The notes under the pieces are model-generated. The model saw only the letters and a list, made by a program, of their open reading frames with translations, ran no database searches and was not told the origin of the DNA. From contig NZ_JAHNZT010000001.1 of NCBI RefSeq assembly GCF_019039035.1, positions 178,049-242,048 of the forward strand: a stretch of DNA of 64,000 bases, read 5' to 3'. The position numbers and the translations under genes were made by a program. Origin of the DNA: Citreicoccus inhibens. Lineage in GTDB: Bacteria > Myxococcota > Myxococcia > Myxococcales > Myxococcaceae. Shown here piece by piece: positions 56,054 to 64,000 of the stretch. Position 1 is the stretch's first letter, and each line of letters begins with the position of its first letter.

Positions 56054-59000
56054 TTACGCGGAGGCCAGCGCTCGCAGCAGCAGATCCACCTGCGCATCGG
56101 TGAGCGAGGACACGTCCAACTCGGCCGGATCCACCACCTGGCGCACGTGTGCCGCCAGCGATGACGCCGTGGGATGTTCGAACAGCGCCGCCGGGCGCAG
56201 TCGCAGGCCCGTGCGGTCGTTGATGCGCGCCACCACCCGGTTGGCCATCAGCGAGCTGCCGCCCAACGAGAAGAAGTCCGAGGCGGCCCCCACGCCCGGC
56301 GCGCCGAGCACCTCGCGGAAGGCTTCCGACACCACCGTCTCGAACAGCCCCAACGGTCGCTCGGACTCCTCGCCGCGCGCTCGGGCGACGAGCGTCTCGC
56401 GGTTCACCGCGCCGTCGCTCCCCCGAGGCAGGGTGGACACGACATGTGGCACCACCGAGGGAGGCAACCCGAGCGCGTCCGGGGCGACTCCCGAGGCCGT
56501 GAGGAAGACATGGGCCGCGTCGAGCGCATCCCCCGCGCCCAACCCCGCCTTGCGCCAGGGCCAGGCGCGGGCCTCCACTCCCGCCAACAGGTGCGCGGGC
56601 CCATGCTCCGCGGCGAGCGACAACACGGCGAGGGCCTGCTTCGGCTCCAGCACGCGATAGCCCGGCGGCGCCGCGCCCACGCTGCGCGCCATTCCCGTAT
56701 CGCGCACCTGACTGAGCGACACCGCCACGGCGGCGCGTCCGTCCGCCACGAGCTGCTCGGCCAACCGCTCGATGAAGCCCGACGCCGCGCAGTAGCCCGC
56801 GTGCAGGCCCGCGCCCAGCGTCCCCATCAGCGACGCGGTGAAGACGAGCACAGCGTCCGGGCGCTCACGCAGGGCCTCCGCGACCGCCAGCGCGCCGAGC
56901 ACGTGCGCCGCGCCCCCGCGCACCAATCCCTCCGCGGACTCGTCAGCCAACGGCGAGGAGCCGAGCGTCCCCGCCAGATGGAAGGCTCCGTCACAGGGTT
57001 GACCAAAGTGCGCCTCGGCCTTCCGCACCGCCTCGCGGACCGCGGCGGCGTCCGTCACGTCCGCCTGGAGGGACAGCGCGGCTCCCGGCTCCGAGTCCTC
57101 CGCGCCCTCCCCGGCCGGACGCCGTCCCACCAGCACCAGCCGCGCCTCCAGCCCGCGACGCAGCAGCCGAGCCCAAGCGCGCCCCAGGCCGCCCTGCGCC
57201 CCTGTCACCAGGTAGAGCCCACCGCGCTTCAGCTTCCGAGGCGCCGTCAACGCCGGGGGCTGCCAGGGAGAGAACGCCCGCTCCCACCGGAGGCCGTCGC
57301 GCCAGGACACTTCGCGCGCCGCGTCCGGCTGCGTGAGCTCCCGAGCCACGCACCGAGCGGCCTCGCGTGCATCGCTCGGCGTCCACAGCATCCGCGGCAC
57401 GAGCCCTGCGATTTCGGCAGCGCCAGACCACAGCAGCCCCGGCACCAGCATCGCGGCGGCCTCGGGCGAGGACGCCTTCTGGGCGTGCGTCGCCACCGCC
57501 CAGAGGCGAACAGGCGCGCGCTCCGCCCAGGGCGCCAGCGTCTGCATGGCGCGAAGCACGGGCGCGACGACCTCCGACAACGCCTCCGCCGACAGCCGCG
57601 ACGCAGCTCCCTGCTCGACCGTCGAGGCCTCCGACGCGGCACGCGACGACGCGCTCACGGCGACCACCACGTCCTCGCACCGCAGGCCGCGCGCTCGCAA
57701 GAACTCCAGCGCGTTCCCCAGGTTCGCGACCTCCCCCGGCGCCACGCTCACGAGTTCGCGCGATGGCATCTCGGAGCGAAGCGCGTGGACGAGCGACCCC
57801 GGCGCGACGACGACCACCGGGCCGCGTGTCGCGCCCGACAGCTCCTGCTGTGGCCGAGGCAGCCAGCGCGCCACCGCGAGGCACGCGGGCAACGCGTCAG
57901 GCCCCCCCAACGCCTCCACCGCGCGGCGGCGCTCCTGGGTCAGCCCCCCCGTCTCGAACTGGCGGCGCATCTCGGTGCGCCCGCGCTTGCCCAGCTCCGT
58001 GCGCGGCACCTGGTGCTTCTCCACCGGAACCCAGTGCGCGACCTGGAACGACAGCTCGCGGGCCACGCGCTCCCGCAGCGCTCGCAACAGCTCGGGCAGG
58101 GGCGGCGCGTCCGGAGTCGGCACGAAGAAGAGGACAATCTCGTCCGTCCCCGCGTCCTCGCCGCGCGTGGGGCAGGCCACGGTGTACGAGGCCAACACCC
58201 CCGGGACCGACTCGACGACGACCTCGATGTCCTGGGGGTAGACGTTCTGGCCGTGGATGATGAGGATCTCCTTCTGCCGCCCCGCGATGCACATCTGGTC
58301 GCCGTCGAGCACCGCCAGGTCACCGGTGCGGAACCAGCCATCGCGCGTGAACGAGCGCGCGTTGAGGTCCCCGTCCTCCAGGTAGCCCGAGAGCACTTGC
58401 TCACCGCGAACCTGGAGGTGCCCCACCGTGCCCACGGGAACCACCGCGTCCGCGTCATCCACCACCCGAAGCGCCCCGCCGGGGAACGGCGGCCCCAGCG
58501 CCGTGGCGTGCTCGGTCGCCTGGGAGCGCACCCCGCGCGCGATGGTGAAGTACGAGGACGTCTCCGCCATGCCCCATGCCGGGCTCAACACCTCGGGCGT
58601 CAGGCCCACCGCGCGCAACGGCTCCACGAAGCGCTGCATCGTCACCGGCAACACCGGCTCACCGCCACACATGAGCGTGCGCACACGCGACAGGTCCCAC
58701 GCGCGCCGCTCGCCTCTCTCGATGCGGTCCGCCACCAGCCCGTACGCGAAGTTGGGCGCCCAGCTCATCGTCCCGCCGAACTCCGTCAACACATCCAACC
58801 ATCGCAGCGGATCCGCGAGGATGTGGTCGCGCGCCACCAGCACCTGGGGGACGTCCACCCTCAGCGCCGTCAGGTGGGGATTGCAGATGCTCGCCACGTG
58901 GTCCAGCGGCATCCACCCCACGACCCGGTCTCCAGGCAGGATCCACCCCCCCGCCACCATGCCCTCGCCCATGACCAGGAGGTTGTGGTGCGTCAGCACG

Positions 59001-60013
59001 ATGCCCTTGGGCCGCCCCGTGCTGCCCGACGTGAAGGACAGCACCGCCGGTGACTGGGGCGTCGCATTGACGGGTGTGGCGAGGTCCGCGCCCGACAGCG
59101 ACGACACCGCCACGGCCCGCAGCCCCTGCTGCGCCAACAGCTCCGCCAGCGACTCCGTCGTCACCACCCACGGGCGCTCGAGCCGCTCCACCACCGCGAG
59201 CAATCGGGCGAAGGTCGGGTGTGAGGTGTCGCGGCGAGGCGGCGGCGCCATGGGCGCGGGCACGCCCCCACCCAAGATGCAGGCCCAGAAGGCGCGCACG
59301 AAGTCGCCCGGATGCTCCAGGACGAGCACCACCCGGTCGCCGGGCCGAACGCCTCGCGCGAGCAAGCCGCCCCACAAGCGCAGCGCGTCGTCCCACAGGG
59401 CGGCGAGGGACAGCGTCTCGCGCCGCCCGTCCACGTCGATGAAGGTGAAGACCTGCTCGGGCGTCCGAGCAATGGCCTGACTCAGGAGCTCCACGAGCGT
59501 GGTGGGCGAACCGGGCGGCGCGCGCCGAGGTCCACCATCGATGAGGCTGAGGGGGCCGCTGGAGTCGCCGGCCGAAACAGCCCGAGGCGCCGCGACACCC
59601 GCGGCCGCGCGGGCCCGAGGCAACAGCTCCGCGGGCAACAGCGTGTCGAGCGGCGTGAAGGTCTCACGCGGCGCCCACGGTCCCGCGACGCCCACGGCCT
59701 CCACGCCGCGCTGGCGCAGCGACGCCTCCAGCCGCGCGAGCTGCGAGGACACCGGCGCCGGCAGGCGGGCCAGCGCCTCGCGGTCGACGTCACCGGAGGG
59801 GTACCGCGGGAGCGCGTCCACCAGCGCCACCTCGGGGGCCGCCGGGCCCAGGTGCTCGCGCAGCAGCGCGGTGAGAGCCTCGGCGCGGACCGCGCCAGTG
59901 GGCACCACCCAGACCACCGCATCGGGACCTTCGCCCACGGCGAAAGCATCCCGGACACGGGGATCCATCAGGAGGAGCGCCTCGGGGGGAGAGACCAGCG
60001 CGCACGAGTCCAT
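56054..60013 (-). CDS. Adenylation-ketoreductase-carrier (A-KR-T) megasynthase with extra N-terminal A-type lobe
   Basis: The protein has 1319 residues. Residues 1-90 resemble the small C-terminal lobe of an adenylation domain, ending LPRYPSGDVDREAL, with Asp in place of the catalytic Lys of GKVDR. A complete acyl-AMP-ligase domain follows: P-loop SFTSGSTGRPKGIV near 325, WAPNFAYGLVADRIERGER, GWFRTGDLAVLDGDQ, GQNVYPQDIE and RTELGKRGR. A short-chain ketoreductase is next (LVTGAQGGLGRAWARLL near 933; TASLMGTLGAGLHAGYCAASG, with Ser/Tyr and Ser at the usual Asn site). Last is a carrier domain (DFFSLGGSSLMANR, about 1254). It may load and reduce an alpha-keto acid or load a fatty acid for the NRPS, which has no matching unit. 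The start at 60013 is the last ATG giving the lobe. Confidence 0.85.
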   Translation of the reverse strand: MDSCALVSPPEALLLMDPRVRDAFAVGEGPDAVVWVVPTGAVRAEALTALLREHLGPAAPEVALVDALPRYPSGDVDREALARLPAPVSSQLARLEASLRQRGVEAVGVAGPWAPRETFTPLDTLLPAELLPRARAAAGVAAPRAVSAGDSSGPLSLIDGGPRRAPPGSPTTLVELLSQAIARTPEQVFTFIDVDGRRETLSLAALWDDALRLWGGLLARGVRPGDRVVLVLEHPGDFVRAFWACILGGGVPAPMAPPPRRDTSHPTFARLLAVVERLERPWVVTTESLAELLAQQGLRAVAVSSLSGADLATPVNATPQSPAVLSFTSGSTGRPKGIVLTHHNLLVMGEGMVAGGWILPGDRVVGWMPLDHVASICNPHLTALRVDVPQVLVARDHILADPLRWLDVLTEFGGTMSWAPNFAYGLVADRIERGERRAWDLSRVRTLMCGGEPVLPVTMQRFVEPLRAVGLTPEVLSPAWGMAETSSYFTIARGVRSQATEHATALGPPFPGGALRVVDDADAVVPVGTVGHLQVRGEQVLSGYLEDGDLNARSFTRDGWFRTGDLAVLDGDQMCIAGRQKEILIIHGQNVYPQDIEVVVESVPGVLASYTVACPTRGEDAGTDEIVLFFVPTPDAPPLPELLRALRERVARELSFQVAHWVPVEKHQVPRTELGKRGRTEMRRQFETGGLTQERRRAVEALGGPDALPACLAVARWLPRPQQELSGATRGPVVVVAPGSLVHALRSEMPSRELVSVAPGEVANLGNALEFLRARGLRCEDVVVAVSASSRAASEASTVEQGAASRLSAEALSEVVAPVLRAMQTLAPWAERAPVRLWAVATHAQKASSPEAAAMLVPGLLWSGAAEIAGLVPRMLWTPSDAREAARCVARELTQPDAAREVSWRDGLRWERAFSPWQPPALTAPRKLKRGGLYLVTGAQGGLGRAWARLLRRGLEARLVLVGRRPAGEGAEDSEPGAALSLQADVTDAAAVREAVRKAEAHFGQPCDGAFHLAGTLGSSPLADESAEGLVRGGAAHVLGALAVAEALRERPDAVLVFTASLMGTLGAGLHAGYCAASGFIERLAEQLVADGRAAVAVSLSQVRDTGMARSVGAAPPGYRVLEPKQALAVLSLAAEHGPAHLLAGVEARAWPWRKAGLGAGDALDAAHVFLTASGVAPDALGLPPSVVPHVVSTLPRGSDGAVNRETLVARARGEESERPLGLFETVVSEAFREVLGAPGVGAASDFFSLGGSSLMANRVVARINDRTGLRLRPAALFEHPTASSLAAHVRQVVDPAELDVSSLTDAQVDLLLRALASA

Positions 60014-60140
60014 GCGCCCATGGTAGCAGCGTGCGCCGCGGCTCGGAGCATCCACGAGGTTGCGCATGTGGGCCCGAAGGCCTCAAGCTGCGCGCTCCGC
60101 ACGTGACGTCCCGTTTCTCCCCGACGAGGATTCCCACGCC

Positions 60141-61658
60141 ATGACGGCCCCCTCCCGCGCCGAGCCCTCCTCCCTCGCGTCCTCTCTCCACTTCTGGGCG
60201 CGCAACGCCGCCAACGAATCCGCGCTCCTGCGCGCCGCTCTCCAACTGGGCCTCCTGGACGCCCTGCCCGTCACCGGCCAAGGCGCCCCCATCGAGCTGT
60301 CCCGACTGGTGGAGCGCCTCGGCACCTCCCCCCGCGGCCTGCGCTCGTTGCTCGAACTGCTGGTGGGTCTTGGCTTCGTGCGTCAGGAGCCCGTGCGCAC
60401 CTTCGCCCTGGAGCCCGCCGTCGCCGCGCTGCTGGTGGATCCCCCCTTCCGCGCGCGCCTCCAAGCGGAGCTGCCCTGGTGGCGCCCCCTCGGGATGCTG
60501 GACGAGGCCGTGAAGCGCGGCGAGCCCGTGGAGCACGGCGGCCAGCGCTGGGACGTGCTCGACCACCTGCGCGAGCTGTTCCTCTCCCCCGCCCCAATCT
60601 CCGCCCTGCCCGGGGCGGAGGACTTCTTCGACCGCTTCGCCCGGAGCGCCGCGCGCACCCAGGTGCTCATCAGCGCCGCGCGGCTCGGCGTGCTGGAGGC
60701 GCTCGCCGCGTCCGCCCGCACGGTGCCCGAGCTGGGCGCCGCCACGTACATGAGCAGCACGGGCCTGAGGATGTTGCTCGAGGTCCTGGAGCACCTGGGC
60801 CTCAGCGCGCCGGGCAACGGCGGCACCTGGGGCCTGTCCCCCGAGGCCAGCCAGCTCGTGGCGGGCAAGGCGCTGCCCTACCTGGTGCGCTCGATGTCCG
60901 TGTCCGCGCAGTACACCGAGGCGCTGGGCGCCTTGGATGAAACGGTGCGCACCGAGCGCTTCATCCTCGACCTGAAGGACCCGGAGGTGAGCCGGCGCTT
61001 CTACGCGGACAACTCCACTCAAATCACCGAGGTGTTCGTCTCGCACCTCAAGCTGAGCCTCCGCGCGGCGCAGACGGTGGCCCAGGCTCGTCCGCTGGAG
61101 GGAGCGCGCGTGCTGGACATCGGCACGGGCTCGGGCGTGTGGGGTGGAGCGTTCGCCCGCGCCACGCCCACCACGCACGTGACGTACTTCGACCAGGAGG
61201 TGGTGCTGGAGCAGGTGCGCCGCAACGTGACGAACATCCTCAAGGTGTCGAGCCGGGCGCGCTTCTGGCCCGGCAACCTCTTCGAGCAGGACTTCGGCGA
61301 AGCGGAGTTCGACGTCATCATCCTGCCCCAGGTGCTGAACGTCCTCCGCCCCGAGGGCCTGCCCGACATCTTCTCCCGCGTGGCGCGCGCGCTCAGGCCC
61401 GATGGCCTGCTCGTCATCGCCGAGTACGTGTTGAACGAGCGCCGCGACGGTCCCCTGGACCATCTCTACTTCGGCCTGCGCCGCTTCCTCACCAACGAGG
61501 GCGACCTCCTGACCGCGTCCGAGTACGCGGCGCTGCTGTCGGACGTGGGGCTCACCCGCTCGGTCTGCATTCCGCTGCCCACCCAGGAGCTCATCCTCGC
61601 GGCGCGGCCTGGGGTGACGTTGCCCACCCAGCTCGCGCCACCGCCCACCGCCGCATGA
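60141..61658 (+). CDS. SAM-dependent methyltransferase with duplicated dimerisation domain
   Basis: This 505-residue protein has two helix-turn-helix dimerisation-like units: SSLHFWARNAANESALLRAALQLGLLDAL (about 15-45), and FDRFARSAARTQVLISAARLGVLEALAAS (about 165-200). The catalytic domain begins with motif I ARVLDIGTGSGVWGGAF (about 322-338), then FDVIILPQVLNVLRPEG and ALRPDGLLVIAEYVLNERRDGPLDH. The overall pattern is of O-methyltransferases (PF00891-like). It is divergent from the A-KR-T gene by 127 bases. A second copy of its second half lies at the window's end on the other strand. The substrate may be the NRPS product or a precursor. Confidence 0.87.
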   Translation: MTAPSRAEPSSLASSLHFWARNAANESALLRAALQLGLLDALPVTGQGAPIELSRLVERLGTSPRGLRSLLELLVGLGFVRQEPVRTFALEPAVAALLVDPPFRARLQAELPWWRPLGMLDEAVKRGEPVEHGGQRWDVLDHLRELFLSPAPISALPGAEDFFDRFARSAARTQVLISAARLGVLEALAASARTVPELGAATYMSSTGLRMLLEVLEHLGLSAPGNGGTWGLSPEASQLVAGKALPYLVRSMSVSAQYTEALGALDETVRTERFILDLKDPEVSRRFYADNSTQITEVFVSHLKLSLRAAQTVAQARPLEGARVLDIGTGSGVWGGAFARATPTTHVTYFDQEVVLEQVRRNVTNILKVSSRARFWPGNLFEQDFGEAEFDVIILPQVLNVLRPEGLPDIFSRVARALRPDGLLVIAEYVLNERRDGPLDHLYFGLRRFLTNEGDLLTASEYAALLSDVGLTRSVCIPLPTQELILAARPGVTLPTQLAPPPTAA

Positions 61659-61779
61659 CAACGCAGCGCGCCGCGACGGTGACGTCGGCGCGAACGTGCC
61701 GCACCGGCTTGCCCCCGGCTTCTCCCGCCCGCTAGCGTCTGCTGCTCCCGGCCTTCTCCCGTCTTTGCCAGGTCTCCCC

Positions 61780-62757
61780 ATGTACGCCGTGCCGAAGGTG
61801 GACACACTCGGCCTGCCCGGCGCAGGCGCCACGCCCGACGTCAGCCCACGCGCGGGCTCCGTCAGCGCGCGCCTGAGAGCCGAGTACGCACGCGAAGTGG
61901 CCGCCCTCCCGCAGCCCGCGCAGTCGGTGCCCGGCGCGCTCGTGGACCTGGGAGGGCATGTCGCGTTGGGTGTGGGCGCAGCGCTCGCGTGTCACGCGCT
62001 GATGGCAGCGGCCCCCGTGGCGGGCTGGGCGCTCTACCCGCTGGTGGCCCTCTTCATCGCCACGCGGTTTCGCGCGGTGGGCAACATGCTCCACGAGGCG
62101 TCCCACGGCATCCTCGTGCGCGGCAAGCGCAACAACCGGCGCCTGGGACAACTGCTGGCGGTGCTGGACTTCACCTCGCTGGAGACCTACGCGCGCGAGC
62201 ACTTCACACACCACCTGCACCTGGGCCACCCGGAGAAGGACCTGGACTTCGTGCCGCGCCAGCGCTTCGGCTTCGCGGACGCCACGCGCCCCTTCGTGCG
62301 CGACCACCTGCTGCGGCCGCTGCTGCTCGTGCAGCTCCCGTCCTTCGTCCGGCCGCTCGTCTTCCACCGCCAGGACTCCGGCTGGGTGCGCGTGGGCCGG
62401 CTCGCCTATGTCGCGGGCCTCCTCGCGCTGGCGCACTGGGGCGTGGGCTGGCGGGCCTTCTGCCTCTTCTTCCTGTTGCCGTGGGGCGTGCTGTATCAGG
62501 TCGTGCGCTACTGGTCCGACGCCATGGACCACGCCGGCATCATCGGCGCTCCGGATGAGTTCCACCGCGCGCGCAATCACATCTTCGCGTGGGGCTGGCT
62601 CAACCGCCTGCTCTTCCCCCGCGAGGACCAGTACCACCTGACGCACCACCTCTTCCCCGCGGTGCCCACGGCGCACCAGGGACGCGTGCACCAGTTGCTG
62701 CTGCTCGACGCGGACTACGCGGCGCGCGACCACTCGGTGGCCGCGCTGCTGTCCTGA
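61780..62757 (+). CDS. Membrane fatty-acid desaturase/hydroxylase family protein
   Basis: This 325-residue protein carries three His boxes: HEASH (105-109), HFTHH (141-145) and HLTHH near residue 290, which bind a di-iron centre. About four hydrophobic segments surround them. The order and spacing are those of the fatty-acid desaturase superfamily, with extra basic residues near GKRNNRR. It lies between two related methyltransferase genes, 121 bases after the first, and is convergent with the other. It probably inserts a double bond or hydroxyl into a lipid or a carrier-bound chain. Confidence 0.9.
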   Translation: MYAVPKVDTLGLPGAGATPDVSPRAGSVSARLRAEYAREVAALPQPAQSVPGALVDLGGHVALGVGAALACHALMAAAPVAGWALYPLVALFIATRFRAVGNMLHEASHGILVRGKRNNRRLGQLLAVLDFTSLETYAREHFTHHLHLGHPEKDLDFVPRQRFGFADATRPFVRDHLLRPLLLVQLPSFVRPLVFHRQDSGWVRVGRLAYVAGLLALAHWGVGWRAFCLFFLLPWGVLYQVVRYWSDAMDHAGIIGAPDEFHRARNHIFAWGWLNRLLFPREDQYHLTHHLFPAVPTAHQGRVHQLLLLDADYAARDHSVAALLS

Positions 62758-62770
62758 GACGTCCTCCCGC

Positions 62771-64000
62771 TCAGCCTGCGTCGGGCCAGGGCACGTCGCC
62801 CCGGTGCGCGATGACGACCTGCTGGATGGGCATGTCGAAGGCGCGGCACGCCCCCAGCCCCACGGGCTCCAGGTGCGCGCGGAACTCGGGCAGGGACAGC
62901 ACGTCGCCCTCGTTCGATACGTACCGGCGCAGCGCGAAGTACAGCGCGTCGAGCGGGCCATCGCGCCGGTCCGTCAGCAGGTAGCCGGAGATGAGCAGCA
63001 GGCCGCGGGGTTTGAGCGCGCGCGCCATCCGCGCGAAGAAGTGCGGCAACTCCGGGGCTGGGAGCGCGGGGATGATCTGCGGCAGGAGGATGACGTCGTA
63101 GGCGCTCGGCTCCAACTCCACCGTGAGGCAGTCCCCCGCCCACAGCCGCGAGCGCGCCTCCAGTTTGAACCGCGCGAGGTGCGGCTTCACCGCGTCCAGC
63201 ACGTGCGGCGAGTCGAGGTACGTCACCTGCGTGGACGGGTCCACCAACCCGAAGGCCGCGCCCCACACGCCCGAGCCCGTGCCCACGTCCAACACCGTCG
63301 CCCCTTCGAGCGAACGCATGCGCAGCGCCAACGCGGCGGCCTGCCGGCTCAGTCGCAGGTGCGACTTGAAGATGCCGGAGATGCGCGAGGCGTTCTCCTG
63401 GTAGATGCGCCGCGCCACCTCGGGGTCGCGAAGGTCCAGGCGGAAGCGCGCCTCGCGGACCGCCTCGTCCAGATGGCCCAGCGCCTCCCAATAGGCCTGC
63501 GTGGCCGGCAGCGCTCGCTCGAAGTACGGCAGGCCCTCCGCGTCCAACATCCGCGCGGCATCCGGCGTGAAGCGGAACTCCGCACCCGACGTCGCCACGA
63601 TGCCCATGGTCGCGAGCACGTCCAGCAACACGCGCAGCGACTCGGGCCGAGCCTCCGTGACGTGCGCGAGGGCCTCCAGCGTCCCGGGCCCGGTCGACAG
63701 CCGCCCCAGCAACCCCAGCCGAGACGCCGCCATCAGCGCCTGTGTCCGCAGGCTGTTGCGCACGGCGCGGTCCTCGTAGTCCTCCGAGCTCCCTTCGGTC
63801 GCGGGCCCCACGGACGCGAAGGCCTCGCGAAACCACGCCACCAGCTCCGACTCCGTCCCGGTCCGCAGCGCGTCCGCCAGGCGAGGCGTCTGCGTCCAGA
63901 AACGGCGTGCCCGCTCCAACCGCGCCAGGAAGTCCGGCGCGCGCAGGAACGCGGCCCGAGCTGCCAGCGCATAGCCCTGGCCCGGCGTGAAGCACACGAA
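62771..64000 (-). CDS. SAM-dependent methyltransferase, paralogue of the 60141 gene (5' end may lie outside window)
   Basis: At least 408 residues are visible. A helical N-terminus (ALAARAAFLRAPDFLARLERARRFW, about 10-35) precedes EDYEDRAVRNSLRTQALMAASRLGLLGRL, a dimerisation unit matching the 60141 protein. Motif I is ATVLDVGTGSGVWGAAF, followed by AYDVILLPQIIPALPAPELPHFF and ALKPRGLLLISGYLLTDRRDGPLDALYFALRRY. The right edge reads GTG at 63997-63995, so the true start may be further right. The two enzymes differ in the N-terminal region and likely methylate different positions. It ends 13 bases from the convergent desaturase. Confidence 0.85.
   Translation of the reverse strand, partial: FVCFTPGQGYALAARAAFLRAPDFLARLERARRFWTQTPRLADALRTGTESELVAWFREAFASVGPATEGSSEDYEDRAVRNSLRTQALMAASRLGLLGRLSTGPGTLEALAHVTEARPESLRVLLDVLATMGIVATSGAEFRFTPDAARMLDAEGLPYFERALPATQAYWEALGHLDEAVREARFRLDLRDPEVARRIYQENASRISGIFKSHLRLSRQAAALALRMRSLEGATVLDVGTGSGVWGAAFGLVDPSTQVTYLDSPHVLDAVKPHLARFKLEARSRLWAGDCLTVELEPSAYDVILLPQIIPALPAPELPHFFARMARALKPRGLLLISGYLLTDRRDGPLDALYFALRRYVSNEGDVLSLPEFRAHLEPVGLGACRAFDMPIQQVVIAHRGDVPWPDAG

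Noticed and set aside
56174..59053. A 959-codon plus-strand frame over the A-KR-T gene
   Set aside because: Composition is His/Arg/Gln/Ala-rich, typical of an antisense shadow; A, KR and T motifs lie on the minus strand.
1..64000. CRISPR arrays, tRNA or rRNA genes, integrases and attachment sites
   Set aside because: No regularly spaced repeats, cloverleaf-like sequences with a CCA region, or recombinase motifs were seen on either strand.

Overview
The window is very G+C-rich and gene-dense. It carries many lipoproteins, small Cys-rich secreted proteins, multihaem cytochromes, and a very large non-ribosomal peptide synthetase (NRPS) beside type II fatty acid synthase (FAS)-like genes. This combination suggests a myxobacterium (Myxococcus, Corallococcus or Cystobacter-like). 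That assignment is inferred from gene style; there is no rRNA gene to test it. I saw no tRNA, rRNA, CRISPR array or transposase.

Layout. (1) 1-10.9 kb is accessory and housekeeping DNA: the end of an AraC-type regulator, an arylsulfatase, an MgtC/SapB membrane protein, a DUF2254 membrane protein, a beta-propeller protein, lipoproteins (one with a complete JAMM metalloprotease motif), a winged-helix regulator divergent from a DUF899 protein, and three small Cys-rich lipoproteins. Decayed pieces (a TonB C-terminus, an internally deleted SnoaL-like protein) lie among them. (2) 10.9-16.6 kb is a tight minus-strand operon: acyl carrier protein (ACP), class III aminotransferase, hot-dog thioesterase, FabZ-like dehydratase, ketosynthase, half-length ketosynthase-like partner, truncated AMP-ligase. 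It looks like an uncharacterised type II FAS/PKS pathway that makes an aminated acyl product. (3) 16.8-27.5 kb holds an EamA transporter divergent from a LysR regulator, a YeiH-type transporter, a VOC protein, a MocR remnant, an AhpD-like protein, an aminotransferase divergent from an HxD...H (JmjC/cupin-type) oxygenase, and a divergent TldD/TldE-like protease pair.

(4) 27.5-32.8 kb on the minus strand contains a 57-residue peptide gene whose stop overlaps the GTG start of a Rieske oxygenase, followed by a dihaem cytochrome c, a multihaem cytochrome and a lipoprotein. The peptide and Rieske pair is a candidate for a new peptide-modifying system. (5) 33.0-64 kb is a secondary-metabolite locus: an outer-membrane barrel protein, a 5613-residue five-module NRPS ending in a thioesterase, and, convergent to it, an unusual adenylation-ketoreductase-carrier protein followed by two FtsX-type permeases and a LolA-like periplasmic protein. 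Beyond these lie two paralogous methyltransferases flanking a three-histidine-box desaturase.

Working model (inference): the A-KR-T protein supplies or reduces a starter or carboxylic building block, and the NRPS builds a five-residue chain containing Asn at position 4. The methyltransferases and desaturase tailor the product, and the FtsX/LolA-like/outer-membrane proteins move it, or lipoproteins, across the envelope. Two NRPS modules share a nearly identical, pyrimidine-rich segment, a sign of recent duplication or gene conversion.
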